64,000 nt of DNA from Bacteroidia bacterium (GCA_021740825.1 JAIOZA010000014.1:1-64000), one strand, 5' to 3'. Shown: positions 1 to 11,408, counted from the first letter of the stretch. The notes: a model not told the origin generated them from the letters alone. Numbers and translations are program-made.

Positions 1-3000
1 CCGAAACAGTTGCAGAGGCAATGCCGTTAGCAGCAGTACAATTGGCACTTTGAGAAGATACTGCAATTGCTAGAGCGGTTGGTTGAGTTATTTGCACAGT
101 TTGTGTTGCTAAACAACCATTGACATCTTTAATACCCATTGTGTAAATTCCTGCAACTTGATTAGAGAATGTTGACGATGCTTGATAAGTTCCACCATTT
201 AAATTATAAGAATACGTTGTTGTACCACCTGATCCGCTTAAATTAATACTTCCAGTTGATGCACCATTACATAAAACTGGAGTAGCAGTGGCAGAAACTG
301 TTAAAGCTGCTGGCTGACCAATAATTACGGACGTAGTTGCAATGCAACCAGCTGCATCTTTTACGGACACATTATATGTTCCTGCTGGTAGTCCTGAAAA
401 TACTCCCGTTCCTGTTGTTGGCCCTGCTATTTGCAGAGGTGATGATGTTAATGTATAAGTGTAATTTGCTCCACCACCGCCTGTTGGAATAGCAACTGTA
501 CAAGAACCATTTGATAAACCAAAACAAGTAACATTTGAAAAACTAGTGATCGATGTTGTTGGGCTTCCTAAACTAATCACCGTAAAAGGTAATGATAAAT
601 TACACGCATTTGCATCTCTTATTATCACCGTATGATTTCCAGCAGCTAATCCTGTAACACTAGAGCTTCCTGAAAATGCACTATTGTCAAAAGAAAAACT
701 ATAAGATGGAGTACCTCCTAAAATAGTTGTAACGGTTGCTGTAGCATTAGCAACACCACAACTTGCGGTTGAAGCATTAACCGTGGCTGATGTAATACCT
801 GCAACAACACCAACACTAAATGTTGTTTGAAAAGGAAATGTACATCCATTAGCATCTTTTACAGCAATGGTATGAGTGCCCGAAGATAAATTTGTTATAA
901 CCGTTGATGTGTTGAAAGCACCACCATCGATGGAATAACTATAAGTGCCCACTACCCCTCCAGAAACGCCGGTTACCGTGTAAGAACCAGTTGCGCCCGC
1001 ACAACTTGCAGGACTTACAGTTCCAGTTATAGCCGTTGGCGTTGATGCAGCAATAATAGATGTTGTTTGGGTTAATAAGCATCCGTTACCATCTTTAACT
1101 GTAACAGAGTATGTTCCGGGAGTCAAACCTGTTGTTGGAGATGTTGCGGAAAATGCTCCACCATTAATAGCATAACTATATAATGGAGTACCGCCCGTAG
1201 GGTTACCAAAAGTAAAACTACCATTATTATTACCACAAGTGGCATTTGTTGGTGTTATTGAAATGCTTGATGGACCAGGAGTCACCGTTAAGGTTGGAGA
1301 AAGTGTAAAAGTACAACCAAGGTTACTTGTTAGTGTTATAGTGGGTGAACCTGCACCTAATCCTGTAATAGTTTGCCCAGTAACTGTTCCAGAAGTGCTA
1401 GTAATAGTTGAAATAGAAACTGTATTTGTAGGAATAATAGTAATAATACCATTATTTAATCCACAACTTGGATTTGTTGCCGTTGCAATTGTTGCCGCGG
1501 GATTAGGATTGACCGTGATAACCGTTGTTTTTGTTGCAACACAACCCGCAGCAGATGTACCTGTAACGGTATAAATTGTAGTTATTGTTGGGCTTGCTGT
1601 AACTACCGAACCTGTTATTGAACTTAGGTTTGTAGCGGGTAACCACGCATAAGTTGAAGCGCCAGAAGCTGTAATAACAGCAGAAGCGCCCGAGCATAAA
1701 GTTGGATTACTAACAGAAGCAATAGAAACGGTGGGAGTAGTGTTAACTGTAATTGTAGTGATAGCAGTATTAGAACTGATGCATCCAACAGCACTTGTAC
1801 CTGTTAAACTATAGGTTTGATTAGCAGTTGGAGAAACCGTAAAGTTTGTTCCCGTTAAGTTCCCAGGATTTAAAGTATAATTAGCAGCCCCAGCAACATT
1901 AATTATAGCACTAACCCCCGAGCATAAGGTTGGATTACTAACAGAAGCAATAGAAACAGTAGGCGTAGGATTAACTGTAATTGTGGTGACGGCGGTGTTG
2001 GAACTTAAACAACCTGTAGTATTCGATCCCGTTACAGTATAAGAAGTGTTGCTTGTTGGACTTACAACAAAGGGATTTCCAGTGAGGGTTTGCGTGTTAC
2101 TAGTTAAAGTGTAGGTTGTTGCACCAGATGCAGTTATAGTGGCAGAGGAACCTGAACAAATAGTTGGATTTATAACCGATGTTATTGACACACTTCCAGT
2201 ACAAGGCCCAATTACTATTGCGGGACAACTCCCTGAGTAAACAGGAGTTATTTGTGTTGGCGTATAAATGGGGTTTGTGCTTAAAGCTTTAGTAATATTT
2301 GCTCCAGTTGAAGTTGGAAGTGTTCCAAAATAAGATACATTGATGCTAGTTGCCGGAGAAGTACCATCACTACAAATATTAGGATTAGTAACACTACCGC
2401 CTGTTAAAAATTGACAATCTCTTACTGTAATATTACATGGATTAGCAAACCCGTTTGCCCCGTAAATATCCATACCTGCAGTGCCAGGAGAATTATTTTG
2501 AAAGATACATGAATCAATAGTTGCATTAATCGTTTTATTTGCAGAAAACCCGCCAGTTGCAGAATAGCGCGCAGAAATTGCGCCTCCCCTTAAAGTCCCA
2601 CTTGCTTGAAAATTATTTTTAAAATGGCATCTTGAAAACCGAACATTTCCAGCACTAATATAAATACCACCACCATAAATAGTTGATAACGTCTGACCTG
2701 CAGAATTGCCATCAATAACACAATCATACATTTTTAAATCTCCGTTAATAACTGAAATGCCACCACCTTGAGAAGCGACATTATTTGATATTCTAGTTCG
2801 TTTTACTGTAACTAATGTTGTAGCATCACCTTCAATTCTTAGGCCGCCACCATCAAAAGCTCCAACTTTATAATTATCGCCTAAAATATAATCTGTAATT
2901 AATAAATTTATATTAACTCCAAAAGCCTCTACTCCACCAGAATACATAGTCCCAGGTGAATTACAAAAACTACCACCACCAGTAATTGTTGCGGTTGTAT

Positions 3001-3544
3001 TTGCTAAAACAACTATTGCAGGATTTCCTCCTGATTGCCCATTTGATATTGTTTGAATATTTTCGATTAATACTCCTGAAATAGCAGTTGCGCCGCCTCC
3101 AATAGTAATTGCTTGCGCACTATGACCAGGAATTTGAGTTCCATTATTTTCATAACCAGTTACTTTTAAATCTTTTAGAGTAACATTACTTGCATTAATA
3201 TATACAAAATAATCAGTAGATGTGCCTAAAAACAAATGATCGAAAATAGTTAAGCTATAGCCTGCTCCAATTATTTGTAGTCCATTTATTGTAATGTTAA
3301 TATTCTTATCATTATTATAAGTTCCAGCATCAACATAAATGGTGTCACCAGAAGACGCGATACTATAAGCTTGAGTTAAGGTAAGTTTTGGAGTAGCAGT
3401 AGTAGTTCCATTATTAATTGCAGCGCCAACAGCAGTTGTGTAAACGTCTCCAATTAGTGAATTATCATTAACATAAATTTTTTTCGCAATTACACCTGAT
3501 GAGCAAAAAAAAAGAACTAAAAATGATAAAAGATGCCGAGTCAT
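1..3544 (-). CDS. Large surface protein, 3' end outside the window: signal peptide, right-handed beta-helix-like N-terminal region, Ig-like domains, then tandem SprB-type repeats
   Basis: Absent from the ORF track because it runs off the edge. Minus-strand ATG at 3544 gives MTRHLLSFLVLFFCSSGVIAKKIYVNDNSLIGDVYTT... Distal part has repeats of the form GCLATQTVQITQPTALAIAVSSQSANCTAANGIASATVS. Confidence 0.85.
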   Translation of the reverse strand, partial: MTRHLLSFLVLFFCSSGVIAKKIYVNDNSLIGDVYTTAVGAAINNGTTTATPKLTLTQAYSIASSGDTIYVDAGTYNNDKNINITINGLQIIGAGYSLTIFDHLFLGTSTDYFVYINASNVTLKDLKVTGYENNGTQIPGHSAQAITIGGGATAISGVLIENIQTISNGQSGGNPAIVVLANTTATITGGGSFCNSPGTMYSGGVEAFGVNINLLITDYILGDNYKVGAFDGGGLRIEGDATTLVTVKRTRISNNVASQGGGISVINGDLKMYDCVIDGNSAGQTLSTIYGGGIYISAGNVRFSRCHFKNNFQASGTLRGGAISARYSATGGFSANKTINATIDSCIFQNNSPGTAGMDIYGANGFANPCNITVRDCQFLTGGSVTNPNICSDGTSPATSINVSYFGTLPTSTGANITKALSTNPIYTPTQITPVYSGSCPAIVIGPCTGSVSITSVINPTICSGSSATITASGATTYTLTSNTQTLTGNPFVVSPTSNTSYTVTGSNTTGCLSSNTAVTTITVNPTPTVSIASVSNPTLCSGVSAIINVAGAANYTLNPGNLTGTNFTVSPTANQTYSLTGTSAVGCISSNTAITTITVNTTPTVSIASVSNPTLCSGASAVITASGASTYAWLPATNLSSITGSVVTASPTITTIYTVTGTSAAGCVATKTTVITVNPNPAATIATATNPSCGLNNGIITIIPTNTVSISTITSTSGTVTGQTITGLGAGSPTITLTSNLGCTFTLSPTLTVTPGPSSISITPTNATCGNNNGSFTFGNPTGGTPLYSYAINGGAFSATSPTTGLTPGTYSVTVKDGNGCLLTQTTSIIAASTPTAITGTVSPASCAGATGSYTVTGVSGGVVGTYSYSIDGGAFNTSTVITNLSSGTHTIAVKDANGCTFPFQTTFSVGVVAGITSATVNASTASCGVANATATVTTILGGTPSYSFSFDNSAFSGSSSVTGLAAGNHTVIIRDANACNLSLPFTVISLGSPTTSITSFSNVTCFGLSNGSCTVAIPTGGGGANYTYTLTSSPLQIAGPTTGTGVFSGLPAGTYNVSVKDAAGCIATTSVIIGQPAALTVSATATPVLCNGASTGSINLSGSGGTTTYSYNLNGGTYQASSTFSNQVAGIYTMGIKDVNGCLATQTVQITQPTALAIAVSSQSANCTAANGIASATVS

Positions 3545-3639
3545 AATATTTGTAACATTAATGTTTCTAAAAATAAGAAATTAAAGATTATTCTATTGTT
3601 AAATTGTAATTTAAAATAAAACAAAAATAGTAAGTCTGA

Positions 3640-4881
3640 TTAAACTAAAAATTGTAATAAATTATCGTTTTTATTAAGATATTCAAATTGAAAGCCTGAC
3701 AATAAAAGATTATTTTTTAGTAAATCTAAATCTTTGTGGTTTTTAATTTCTAAACCAACTAGTGCAGGCCCGTTTTCGCGATTATTTTTTTTCATATATT
3801 CAAAATGTACTATATCATCATTCGGACCCAACACTTCACTTACAAATTCCTTCAGCGCACCTGCTCTTTGAGGAAATCTGATGACAAAAAAATGTTTTAA
3901 GCCTTCAAACAATAATGAGCGTTCTCTAATTTCTTCTGTTCTCATAATGTCGTTGTTACTTCCACTTACAACACACACCACATTTTTACCTTTTAACTCT
4001 TCCTTTAAGTAACCCAAAGAAGCTACAGTTAATGCTCCAGCTGGTTCAACCACAATAGCTTGTTGATTATAAAGATTTAGTATGGTTGTACAAACCCTGC
4101 CTTCGGGAACTAAAACAACCTTACTTAATTTTTGTTTACAAATTTCATAAGTTAAATCACCTACTTTCTTTACCGCTGCGCCATCTACAAACTTATCTAT
4201 TTCTGTTAACTCTGTATTATAACCATTTTCTATGGATGTTTTCATAGATGCCGCACCTTCAGGTTCAACACCAATAATTTGTGTGGAAGGACTCTCCTGA
4301 GAGAAATAACTTACACAACCAGCAGCTAATCCGCCGCCGCCAATTGGTACTAATAAGTAATCTATTTTAAAATCGGCATCTTCAAAAATTTCTTTAGCAA
4401 CAGTCCCCTGACCTTCTATAACTTTTTCATCATCAAAAGGATGAATAAATGCAGCTCCTTTAGCTTTACAAAATTCAACAGCAGCCTTATAAGCATCATC
4501 AAACGTATCTCCTACCAAAATAATCTCGACATGTTCTTTCCCAAATAATTTAACCTGACTAATTTTTTGAGAAGGAGTTGTTGCCGGCATAAAAATTATG
4601 CCTTTAATATTTAATTTACGACATGAATATGCAACGCCTTGTGCATGATTTCCTGCGCTGGCACAAACAACACCATTCTGCTTTTCATAGTCAGTTAATG
4701 AACTTATTTTATTATAGGCGCCTCTAATTTTATAAGAACGCACCACTTGTAAATCTTCGCGTTTTAAATAGACATTGCAGCCAAACTCTTCACTCAATTG
4801 CAAATTATATTGTAAAGGCGTACGCATTGAGATGCCCTTCAAATTTTGACCAGCCTTATTAATGTTATCTAATGACACCAT
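3640..4881 (-). CDS. ilvA: Threonine dehydratase (threonine ammonia-lyase), biosynthetic
   Basis: 413 aa; PLP motif region REDLQVVRSYKIRGAYNK, CASAGNHAQGVA, GGGGLAAG; last gene of the ilv operon. Confidence 0.95.
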   Translation of the reverse strand: MVSLDNINKAGQNLKGISMRTPLQYNLQLSEEFGCNVYLKREDLQVVRSYKIRGAYNKISSLTDYEKQNGVVCASAGNHAQGVAYSCRKLNIKGIIFMPATTPSQKISQVKLFGKEHVEIILVGDTFDDAYKAAVEFCKAKGAAFIHPFDDEKVIEGQGTVAKEIFEDADFKIDYLLVPIGGGGLAAGCVSYFSQESPSTQIIGVEPEGAASMKTSIENGYNTELTEIDKFVDGAAVKKVGDLTYEICKQKLSKVVLVPEGRVCTTILNLYNQQAIVVEPAGALTVASLGYLKEELKGKNVVCVVSGSNNDIMRTEEIRERSLLFEGLKHFFVIRFPQRAGALKEFVSEVLGPNDDIVHFEYMKKNNRENGPALVGLEIKNHKDLDLLKNNLLLSGFQFEYLNKNDNLLQFLV

Positions 4882-4899
4882 AATGTGATTTTTAGTTTG

Positions 4900-6369
4900 T
4901 TATCCTATCTTTTTCATTTCTGTCATCGATTCTCTTAACCAAGCTCCAACTTCTTCAATAGGATGATTTCGGATACTTTGATTCACAGAAATCAATAATT
5001 TATTATCAACCGCATTGGAAGTTGCAAAAGACTTTCCAATAACATTAGAATCCACAGTTTTCATAAACTCATTTAATAATGGTTTACAAGCATGGTCAAA
5101 CAAGTAACAACCATATTCAGCCGTATCAGAAATAATTCGATTCATTTCATATAGTTTTTTACGAGCAACTGTATTGGCTATTAAAGGTAATTCGTGTAAT
5201 GATTCGTAATAGGCAGATTCTTCAATGATACCTGATTCAGTCATGGTTTCAAAAGCCAATTCAACGCCTGCTTTCACCATGGCAATCATCAAAACACCAT
5301 TATCAAAATATTCTTGTTCAGAAATAGAGTCGTTAGTTGCAGCAGTTTTTTCGAAATTAGTTTCAGCAGTGGCTGCTCTCCAAGTCAATAAATTAATATC
5401 ATTCTTTGCCCAATCAGCCATCATATTTTTTGAAAATTCTCCAGACAAAATATCATCCATATGTTTTTGAAACAAGGGACGCATGATGTTCTTTAATTCT
5501 TCTGACAATTTAAATGCTTTTATTTTTGAAGGGTTAGACAAACGATCCATCATATTTGTAATTCCCCCGTGCTTCAAGGCTTCAGTAATAGTTTCCCAAC
5601 CATATTGAACTAATTTTGAAGCATAACCAGGTTCAATTCCTTTTTCAACCATTTTATCAAAACATAAAATAGAGCCTGTCTGCAACATTCCACAAAGTAT
5701 AGTTTGCTCGCCCATTAAATCTGATTTTACTTCTGCAACAAATGAAGAATTTAAAACCCCAGCTTTATGACCACCGGTTGCTACCGCATAAGCTTTTGCT
5801 TGAATGAAGCCTTGTCCATTAGGATCGTTTTCCGGATGAACTGCAATAAGCGTTGGTACACCAAATCCTCTTTTATATTCTTCACGAACTTCGGAACCAG
5901 GACATTTAGGTGCACACATGATAACCGTAATATCTTTACGTATTTGCATCCCTTCTTCTACAATATTAAAGCCATGAGAATACGCTAAAGTCGAACCTTT
6001 TTTCATTAAAGGCATAATTGCTTTTACAACGGAAGTGTGTTGTTTATCTGGTGTTAGGTTGCAAACTAAATCAGCTGCCGGAATTAATTCTTCATAGGTT
6101 CCAACTTTAAAACCATTATCAAAAGCATTTGTATAAGAAACTCTTTTTTGAGTTATTGCTTCGGCGCGAAGTGCATAAGAAATATCTAAGCCAGAGTCAC
6201 GCATGTTCAAACCCTGATTTAAGCCTTGAGCGCCGCAGCCAACAATCACAACTTTTTTTCCTTTAAGAGCTTCAATTCCGTCAGCAAATTCTGATTGATC
6301 CATAAATTCGCAAACACCTAGTTGTTCTAACTGCAGTCTGAGGGGTAACGTGTTGAAATAGTTTTTCAT
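4900..6369 (-). CDS. ilvC: Ketol-acid reductoisomerase, class II (long form)
   Basis: 489 aa; [39 protein letters not shown]. Confidence 0.95.
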   Translation of the reverse strand: MKNYFNTLPLRLQLEQLGVCEFMDQSEFADGIEALKGKKVVIVGCGAQGLNQGLNMRDSGLDISYALRAEAITQKRVSYTNAFDNGFKVGTYEELIPAADLVCNLTPDKQHTSVVKAIMPLMKKGSTLAYSHGFNIVEEGMQIRKDITVIMCAPKCPGSEVREEYKRGFGVPTLIAVHPENDPNGQGFIQAKAYAVATGGHKAGVLNSSFVAEVKSDLMGEQTILCGMLQTGSILCFDKMVEKGIEPGYASKLVQYGWETITEALKHGGITNMMDRLSNPSKIKAFKLSEELKNIMRPLFQKHMDDILSGEFSKNMMADWAKNDINLLTWRAATAETNFEKTAATNDSISEQEYFDNGVLMIAMVKAGVELAFETMTESGIIEESAYYESLHELPLIANTVARKKLYEMNRIISDTAEYGCYLFDHACKPLLNEFMKTVDSNVIGKSFATSNAVDNKLLISVNQSIRNHPIEEVGAWLRESMTEMKKIG

Positions 6370-6373
6370 ATTT

Positions 6374-6928
6374 TTATTTATTAAAATGTTTAATTACTGT
6401 TTTACTATTGTTTTCTACTTCTTTTAAAAATGTATTTAATGTTTTCATTGGCTTAGTAATCGCTACTTTTCCGCTTCTTACAAACTCTAACATTCCAAAT
6501 TTTTCTAAATCATTAAAAAGATGTTTAATTTCTCTTTCATCTCCAGTTTTTTCTATCACAATATATTCGGGAGCAATACTTAATATTTTTGCGTGATTTT
6601 CATTTACAATGCGTGTAAACAATTCGTTTTCTTTTAATGCTTCAGAGGAAACTTTATATAAAGCAATTTCTCTACTAATAATTTCGGAGCTTATATGATA
6701 AAATGCTTTAAGTACCTCTACTTGTTTTTCTATTTGCTTTACTAATTTATTAACCTGTTCTTCAGAAACTGTAACGACAATTGTATAGCGATAAATTCCT
6801 TTCATCTCACTTTCGCTTGCAGTGATACTTTCAATATTGATGTGTCTACGAGTAAAAATAATAGTTACCCTAGATAGTAAGCCAATAATGTCTTCTGTAA
6901 ATATGGATATTGTATATGTTGTATTCAT
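6374..6928 (-). CDS. ilvN: Acetolactate synthase small subunit
   Basis: 184 aa; N-terminal ACT domain [34 protein letters not shown]; operon position. Confidence 0.9.
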   Translation of the reverse strand: MNTTYTISIFTEDIIGLLSRVTIIFTRRHINIESITASESEMKGIYRYTIVVTVSEEQVNKLVKQIEKQVEVLKAFYHISSEIISREIALYKVSSEALKENELFTRIVNENHAKILSIAPEYIVIEKTGDEREIKHLFNDLEKFGMLEFVRSGKVAITKPMKTLNTFLKEVENNSKTVIKHFNK

Positions 6929-6967
6929 TTTATTTTTATAATCAATTTTAAAAATATATTTATCTGT

Positions 6968-8677
6968 TTATTCTAATCGTATTTCGGCAACACTTGCTCC
7001 TGTAGCCACCATTGGAAATACATTTTCTTCGTTCTCAACAACAACCTCTAATAAATAAGCTTCTTTTGACTCGTACATTTCTTGTAATGCCTCACTCAAA
7101 TCTTTTCGCTCAGTTACTTTTTTTCCTTTGATATTATAGCCATTGGCGATGGCCACAAAATTTGGATTTTTCATTTCCGTAAACGAGTAACGCCTATCAA
7201 AAAATAGTTGTTGCCATTGACGAACCATTCCTAGAAAATTATTATTAAGCACAAGTATTTTTACAGCAATATTACTTTGCATAATAGTTCCTAGTTCCTG
7301 TATCGTCATTTGAAAACCACCATCACCTAACACCGTTACAACTTCAGTATTTGGCAGAGCAACTTTAGCACCAATGGCTGCCGGTAAACCAAATCCCATG
7401 GTTCCTAATCCACCAGAGGTTACAAAATAATTTGGAATGTTAGGTTTGTAATAACGAGATGTTATCATCTGATGTTGACCTACATCTGTTACAACTATAG
7501 CGTTACCTTCGCTCAGTTTATGAAATTTATCAATAACCTCCGCCATTAATAATTTATCTGACGTAGGATTAACTGCATGCTTGATTACCTTTTCAAATTC
7601 AATAGTATTACAATCTTCAAAACGTTTTAACCAATCAGTATGTTTAGTAACTTTTATTTTAGGTAATATTAATTCTAAAGCCTCTTTAGCATCTCCTAAA
7701 ACTGCCGCATCAGCAGGAATAATTTTATTTACTTCAGAAGGATCAATTTCAAAATGCACAACTTTTGCTTGTTTTGCATACTTACTTACATTGCCAGTTA
7801 CTCTGTCATCAAAGCGCATTCCAATAGCAATTAAAAGATCACATTCGTTTGTCAATAAATTAGGTCCGTAATTGCCATGCATTCCTAAATACCCAACATA
7901 TAATGGATGTTTTGGAGGAAAGGCTCCTAATCCTAATAAAGTAGAGGCTACTGGGATATTTGCCTTTTCTGCAAAAGCTAATAATTGCTTTTCAGCTCCC
8001 GAAAGTAAAACACCATGTCCGCATAAAATATAAGGTCGCTGAGCGTTATTTATTAATTCAGCAGCTTTTAAAACATCCTCATCCTTAACTTTTGGGCAAG
8101 GAAAATAACTTCTGATGCTTTCACATTTTTCATATTTGTAGGTAGTCTTTCCAAATTGTGCATCTTTTGTAATGTCAACCAAAACAGGGCCCGGTCGGCC
8201 AGAGCTCGCAATATAAAACGCTTTTGCAATTGCTGGAGCTATATCTTCAGCCTTTGTAACCTGTATGTTCCATTTAGTAACGGGCATTGATATACCTACA
8301 ACATCAGTTTCTTGAAAAGCATCGGTTCCTAATAAATGAGAATGAACTTGGCCAGTGATGCAAACCATTGGTGTAGAATCTATTTGAGCATCTGCAATCC
8401 CAGTAATTAAATTTGTAGCGCCGGGTCCTGAGGTTGCCAATACAACTCCTGTTTTTCTGGAAACTCTTGAATAGCCTTGAGCAGCATGCGTTGCGCCTTG
8501 CTCATGACGAACCAAATAATGATTTAGTTGATCCATGTAATCATACAACGCATCATAAACCGGCATGATAGCGCCACCCGGATAACCAAATATATCAGTG
8601 ACTTGTTCGTCAAGCAAAGCTAATATAACGGCTTCGGCACCTGTTACTTCTGTATTATATTTTGTGTGTTTTTTCAT
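6968..8677 (-). CDS. ilvB: Acetolactate synthase large subunit
   Basis: 569 aa TPP enzyme; GYPGGAIMPVYDALY, RHEQGATHAAQGYSR, GDGGFQMTIQELGTI. Confidence 0.96.
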   Translation of the reverse strand: MKKHTKYNTEVTGAEAVILALLDEQVTDIFGYPGGAIMPVYDALYDYMDQLNHYLVRHEQGATHAAQGYSRVSRKTGVVLATSGPGATNLITGIADAQIDSTPMVCITGQVHSHLLGTDAFQETDVVGISMPVTKWNIQVTKAEDIAPAIAKAFYIASSGRPGPVLVDITKDAQFGKTTYKYEKCESIRSYFPCPKVKDEDVLKAAELINNAQRPYILCGHGVLLSGAEKQLLAFAEKANIPVASTLLGLGAFPPKHPLYVGYLGMHGNYGPNLLTNECDLLIAIGMRFDDRVTGNVSKYAKQAKVVHFEIDPSEVNKIIPADAAVLGDAKEALELILPKIKVTKHTDWLKRFEDCNTIEFEKVIKHAVNPTSDKLLMAEVIDKFHKLSEGNAIVVTDVGQHQMITSRYYKPNIPNYFVTSGGLGTMGFGLPAAIGAKVALPNTEVVTVLGDGGFQMTIQELGTIMQSNIAVKILVLNNNFLGMVRQWQQLFFDRRYSFTEMKNPNFVAIANGYNIKGKKVTERKDLSEALQEMYESKEAYLLEVVVENEENVFPMVATGASVAEIRLE

Positions 8678-8684
8678 TTTGAAA

Positions 8685-10358
8685 TTATAAATCAGTTAAA
8701 CAACCTTTACTTGCAGAAGTTACTTGTATAGCGTATTTGTACAACACACCAAATTTTACTTTCAATTCTGGTTGTTGCCATTGTTTTTTTCTTTCTGCTA
8801 ATTCTTCATTTGATAATTGAACATCTATTCTATTATTTATTGCATCAATTTTTATCACATCACCATCTTTTATCAAGGCTATTGGTCCACCATCAAATGC
8901 TTCAGGACTCATATGCCCAACAACAAAACCATGGGTACCTCCAGAAAAGCGACCATCTGTTATTAAAGCCACGCTATTTCCAAGACCAGCTCCAATTAAA
9001 GCAGAAGTAGGTTTTAACATTTCAGGCATTCCAGGCCCGCCTTTTGGGCCTTCATATCTTATCACAACAACTTGACCTGCTTTTACTTTCCCTTCACGAA
9101 TACCAGCAATACATTCAAATTCATTCTCAAAAACAATGGCAGTTCCTTCAAATAATTCCCCTTCTTTGCCTGTAATTTTTGCTACTGAACCTTCTGGGGC
9201 CAAATTTCCATATAGCACTCTTAAATGACCTGAAGCTTTAACAGGATTGCTAATCGGTAGTATCACTTCCTGCCCTTCTTTTAGTCCCGTCGTGCCATCT
9301 GCGTTTTCCTTAACTGTTTTTCCTGTAACCGTTAAGCAATCTCCGTGAAGCATACCCATTTCTAATAAGTATTTCATAACGGCAGGAACGCCACCAATTG
9401 CAAACACATCTTCCATTAAAAATTTACCACTTGGCTTTAAGTTTGCAAGCAATGGGGTACTATCATTTATTCTGGCTATGTCTTCTAACGTAAAATCAAT
9501 ATTGGCAGTTTTAGCAATACCTAGCAAATGCAACACGGCATTTGTTGAACCTCCCAGCGCTACAACGACTGTAAAAGCATTTTCAAATGATTTTTTGGTT
9601 AATATGTCTGAAGGCTTTATATCTTTTTCTAAAAGCACTTTTAAGTACTCTCCAGTTTTCAAACATTCTTCTTTTTTTTCATTGCTTAGTGCTGGGTTAG
9701 ATGAACTATAAGGTAAACTTAAGCCTAACGCCTCAATAGCTGATGCCATAGTATTTGCTGTATACATTCCTCCACATGCTCCAGCTCCAGGACAAGCATT
9801 TTTTATAATTCCTTTAAAGTCTTCTTCGCTTATTTTTCCAGCATATTTTTCGCCTAAGGCTTCAAATGCAGAAACAATGTTAAGTTTTTTTCCTTTATAA
9901 TTTCCAGAAGCAATAGTGCCGCCATATACCATAATTGAAGGACGATTTAATCGAATCATGGCCATTGCCATTCCTGGCATATTTTTATCGCATCCAGCAA
10001 TTGTTATTAAACCATCGTAATAATGAGCAGCAGTAACCGCTTCAACGGAATCGGCAATTATTTCACGAGAAACCAAAGAATACCGCATCCCATCAGTACC
10101 ATTTGTAATTCCATCGCTGATCCCTATGGTATTAAATTGTAACCCAACCATTCCATTTTTACGAACTCCATCTTTTACAAAAATCGACAATCCGTTTAGG
10201 TGCATATTGCAAGTATTCCCTTCATACCAAGTTGAAGCGATACCTACTTGTGGCTTTTTCATATCTTCTTCCGTTAAGCCTATGCCATATAACATAGCTT
10301 GTGAAGCGGGCTGCGATTCATCTTGAGTAACTGTTTTACTGTAGCGATTTAATTCCAT
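8685..10358 (-). CDS. ilvD: Dihydroxy-acid dehydratase
   Basis: 557 aa; [41 protein letters not shown]. Confidence 0.96.
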   Translation of the reverse strand: MELNRYSKTVTQDESQPASQAMLYGIGLTEEDMKKPQVGIASTWYEGNTCNMHLNGLSIFVKDGVRKNGMVGLQFNTIGISDGITNGTDGMRYSLVSREIIADSVEAVTAAHYYDGLITIAGCDKNMPGMAMAMIRLNRPSIMVYGGTIASGNYKGKKLNIVSAFEALGEKYAGKISEEDFKGIIKNACPGAGACGGMYTANTMASAIEALGLSLPYSSSNPALSNEKKEECLKTGEYLKVLLEKDIKPSDILTKKSFENAFTVVVALGGSTNAVLHLLGIAKTANIDFTLEDIARINDSTPLLANLKPSGKFLMEDVFAIGGVPAVMKYLLEMGMLHGDCLTVTGKTVKENADGTTGLKEGQEVILPISNPVKASGHLRVLYGNLAPEGSVAKITGKEGELFEGTAIVFENEFECIAGIREGKVKAGQVVVIRYEGPKGGPGMPEMLKPTSALIGAGLGNSVALITDGRFSGGTHGFVVGHMSPEAFDGGPIALIKDGDVIKIDAINNRIDVQLSNEELAERKKQWQQPELKVKFGVLYKYAIQVTSASKGCLTDL

Positions 10359-10369
10359 AATAAATTATT

Positions 10370-11260
10370 TTATACAAGTGAAAAATTTCCGTATTCGTTA
10401 AAAGCAACGCGACGTGTGTATTTAGCTTGAAGTATTGCTCCTAAAGAATCTTCCCATTTTAATTTAAAAGGTATTCTATCTAAAGAGGCTATTCCTGCCA
10501 CTTCCGCTGCAGTTCCAGTAAAAAATGCACTATCAGCACCTTTTACTTCTTGTGGTGTAAAATACTTTTCTACCAATTTAAATCCCATTTCGTTGCATAA
10601 TTCAAACATAGTAGCACGAGTAATACCAGGTAAAATATTCCCCAACGGTGAGGTATATAATACTTCGTCCTTTTCAAAAAAGAAATTAGCTCCTGGTCCT
10701 TCTGCAACATTTCCATGTGCATCTAATAATAATGCTTCATCAAAACCTTTTTGTTTAGCCTCAGTAGTGGCTAAAATAGAGTTTACATAATGACCTGTAA
10801 CTTTTGCATCAACATGGCATGATTTAGGATTAGGGCGCTCATAAGAAGATATGGTAACATCCAATAATTTATCTCCCAAATATTTTCCCCATTCCCAAGC
10901 ACATAACATCACATGAACTTCATCTGTAGGAGTAAGCGACATATTAGCGCCTGCAAATATTAAAGGGCGGATGTAGGCATTTCCTAAATTATTTTTCTTA
11001 AGTAATTGATAGGTTAAACTTGTTAGCTCATCAACACTATAATTTACTTTTAAATACATTTTTTCGGCAGAATACAATAAACGTTTATAATGCTCGTCCG
11101 CTTTAAATATTCTTGTTCCATCCGGTGTTTCGTATGAACGGATACCTTCAAATACTCCACTGCCATAATGCATGGTTTGAACATAAGGGCTAACCATTAC
11201 ATCTTTAGCTTTTAGCCATTCGCCATTAAAAAAAACTTCTGTGTCGTTGTTGTAATACAT
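10370..11260 (-). CDS. ilvE: Branched-chain amino acid aminotransferase
   Basis: 296 aa; YGSGVFEGIRSYETPDG, GPGANFFF, GITRATMFELC. Confidence 0.94.
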   Translation of the reverse strand: MYYNNDTEVFFNGEWLKAKDVMVSPYVQTMHYGSGVFEGIRSYETPDGTRIFKADEHYKRLLYSAEKMYLKVNYSVDELTSLTYQLLKKNNLGNAYIRPLIFAGANMSLTPTDEVHVMLCAWEWGKYLGDKLLDVTISSYERPNPKSCHVDAKVTGHYVNSILATTEAKQKGFDEALLLDAHGNVAEGPGANFFFEKDEVLYTSPLGNILPGITRATMFELCNEMGFKLVEKYFTPQEVKGADSAFFTGTAAEVAGIASLDRIPFKLKWEDSLGAILQAKYTRRVAFNEYGNFSLV

Positions 11261-11287
11261 CTTCTTTTATTTTAAAATTATTAATAA

Positions 11288-11317
11288 ATAAAAAAAGCCT
11301 CCCAGTTAGGAAGGCTT
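11288..11317 (-). terminator. Intrinsic terminator in the leader of ilvE (attenuator terminator)
   Basis: Minus strand AAGCCTTCC-TAACT-GGGAGGCTT followed by TTTTTTTA; 9-bp stem with one G-T wobble, 5-nt loop; lies between the leader ORF and the ilvE ATG. Confidence 0.9.
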
Positions 11318-11345
11318 AATTGTTATCATAACATTATCCTTCCCT

Positions 11346-11393
11346 TCAAGAGATTGAAATAATAATTATGCTATTAATTGATTTGTTTATCAT
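11346..11393 (-). CDS. Isoleucine-rich leader peptide of the ilv operon (MINKSINSIIIISIS)
   Basis: ATG ATA AAC AAA TCA ATT AAT AGC ATA ATT ATT ATT TCA ATC TCT TGA: 7 of 15 codons are Ile, directly upstream of the antiterminator/terminator. Confidence 0.85.
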   Translation of the reverse strand: MINKSINSIIIISIS

Positions 11394-11408
11394 TATTTTA
11401 GTGCGACG

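Noticed and set aside
1239-1574. 111-aa plus-strand ORF
   Set aside because: Antisense to the repeat-rich surface protein; the valine-rich pattern is typical of a shadow ORF over Thr/Asn-rich repeats.
1-3544. CRISPR-like repetitive pattern
   Set aside because: Repeats are long, diverged, coding and in frame (SprB/Ig-like modules), with no short exact repeats and unique spacers.
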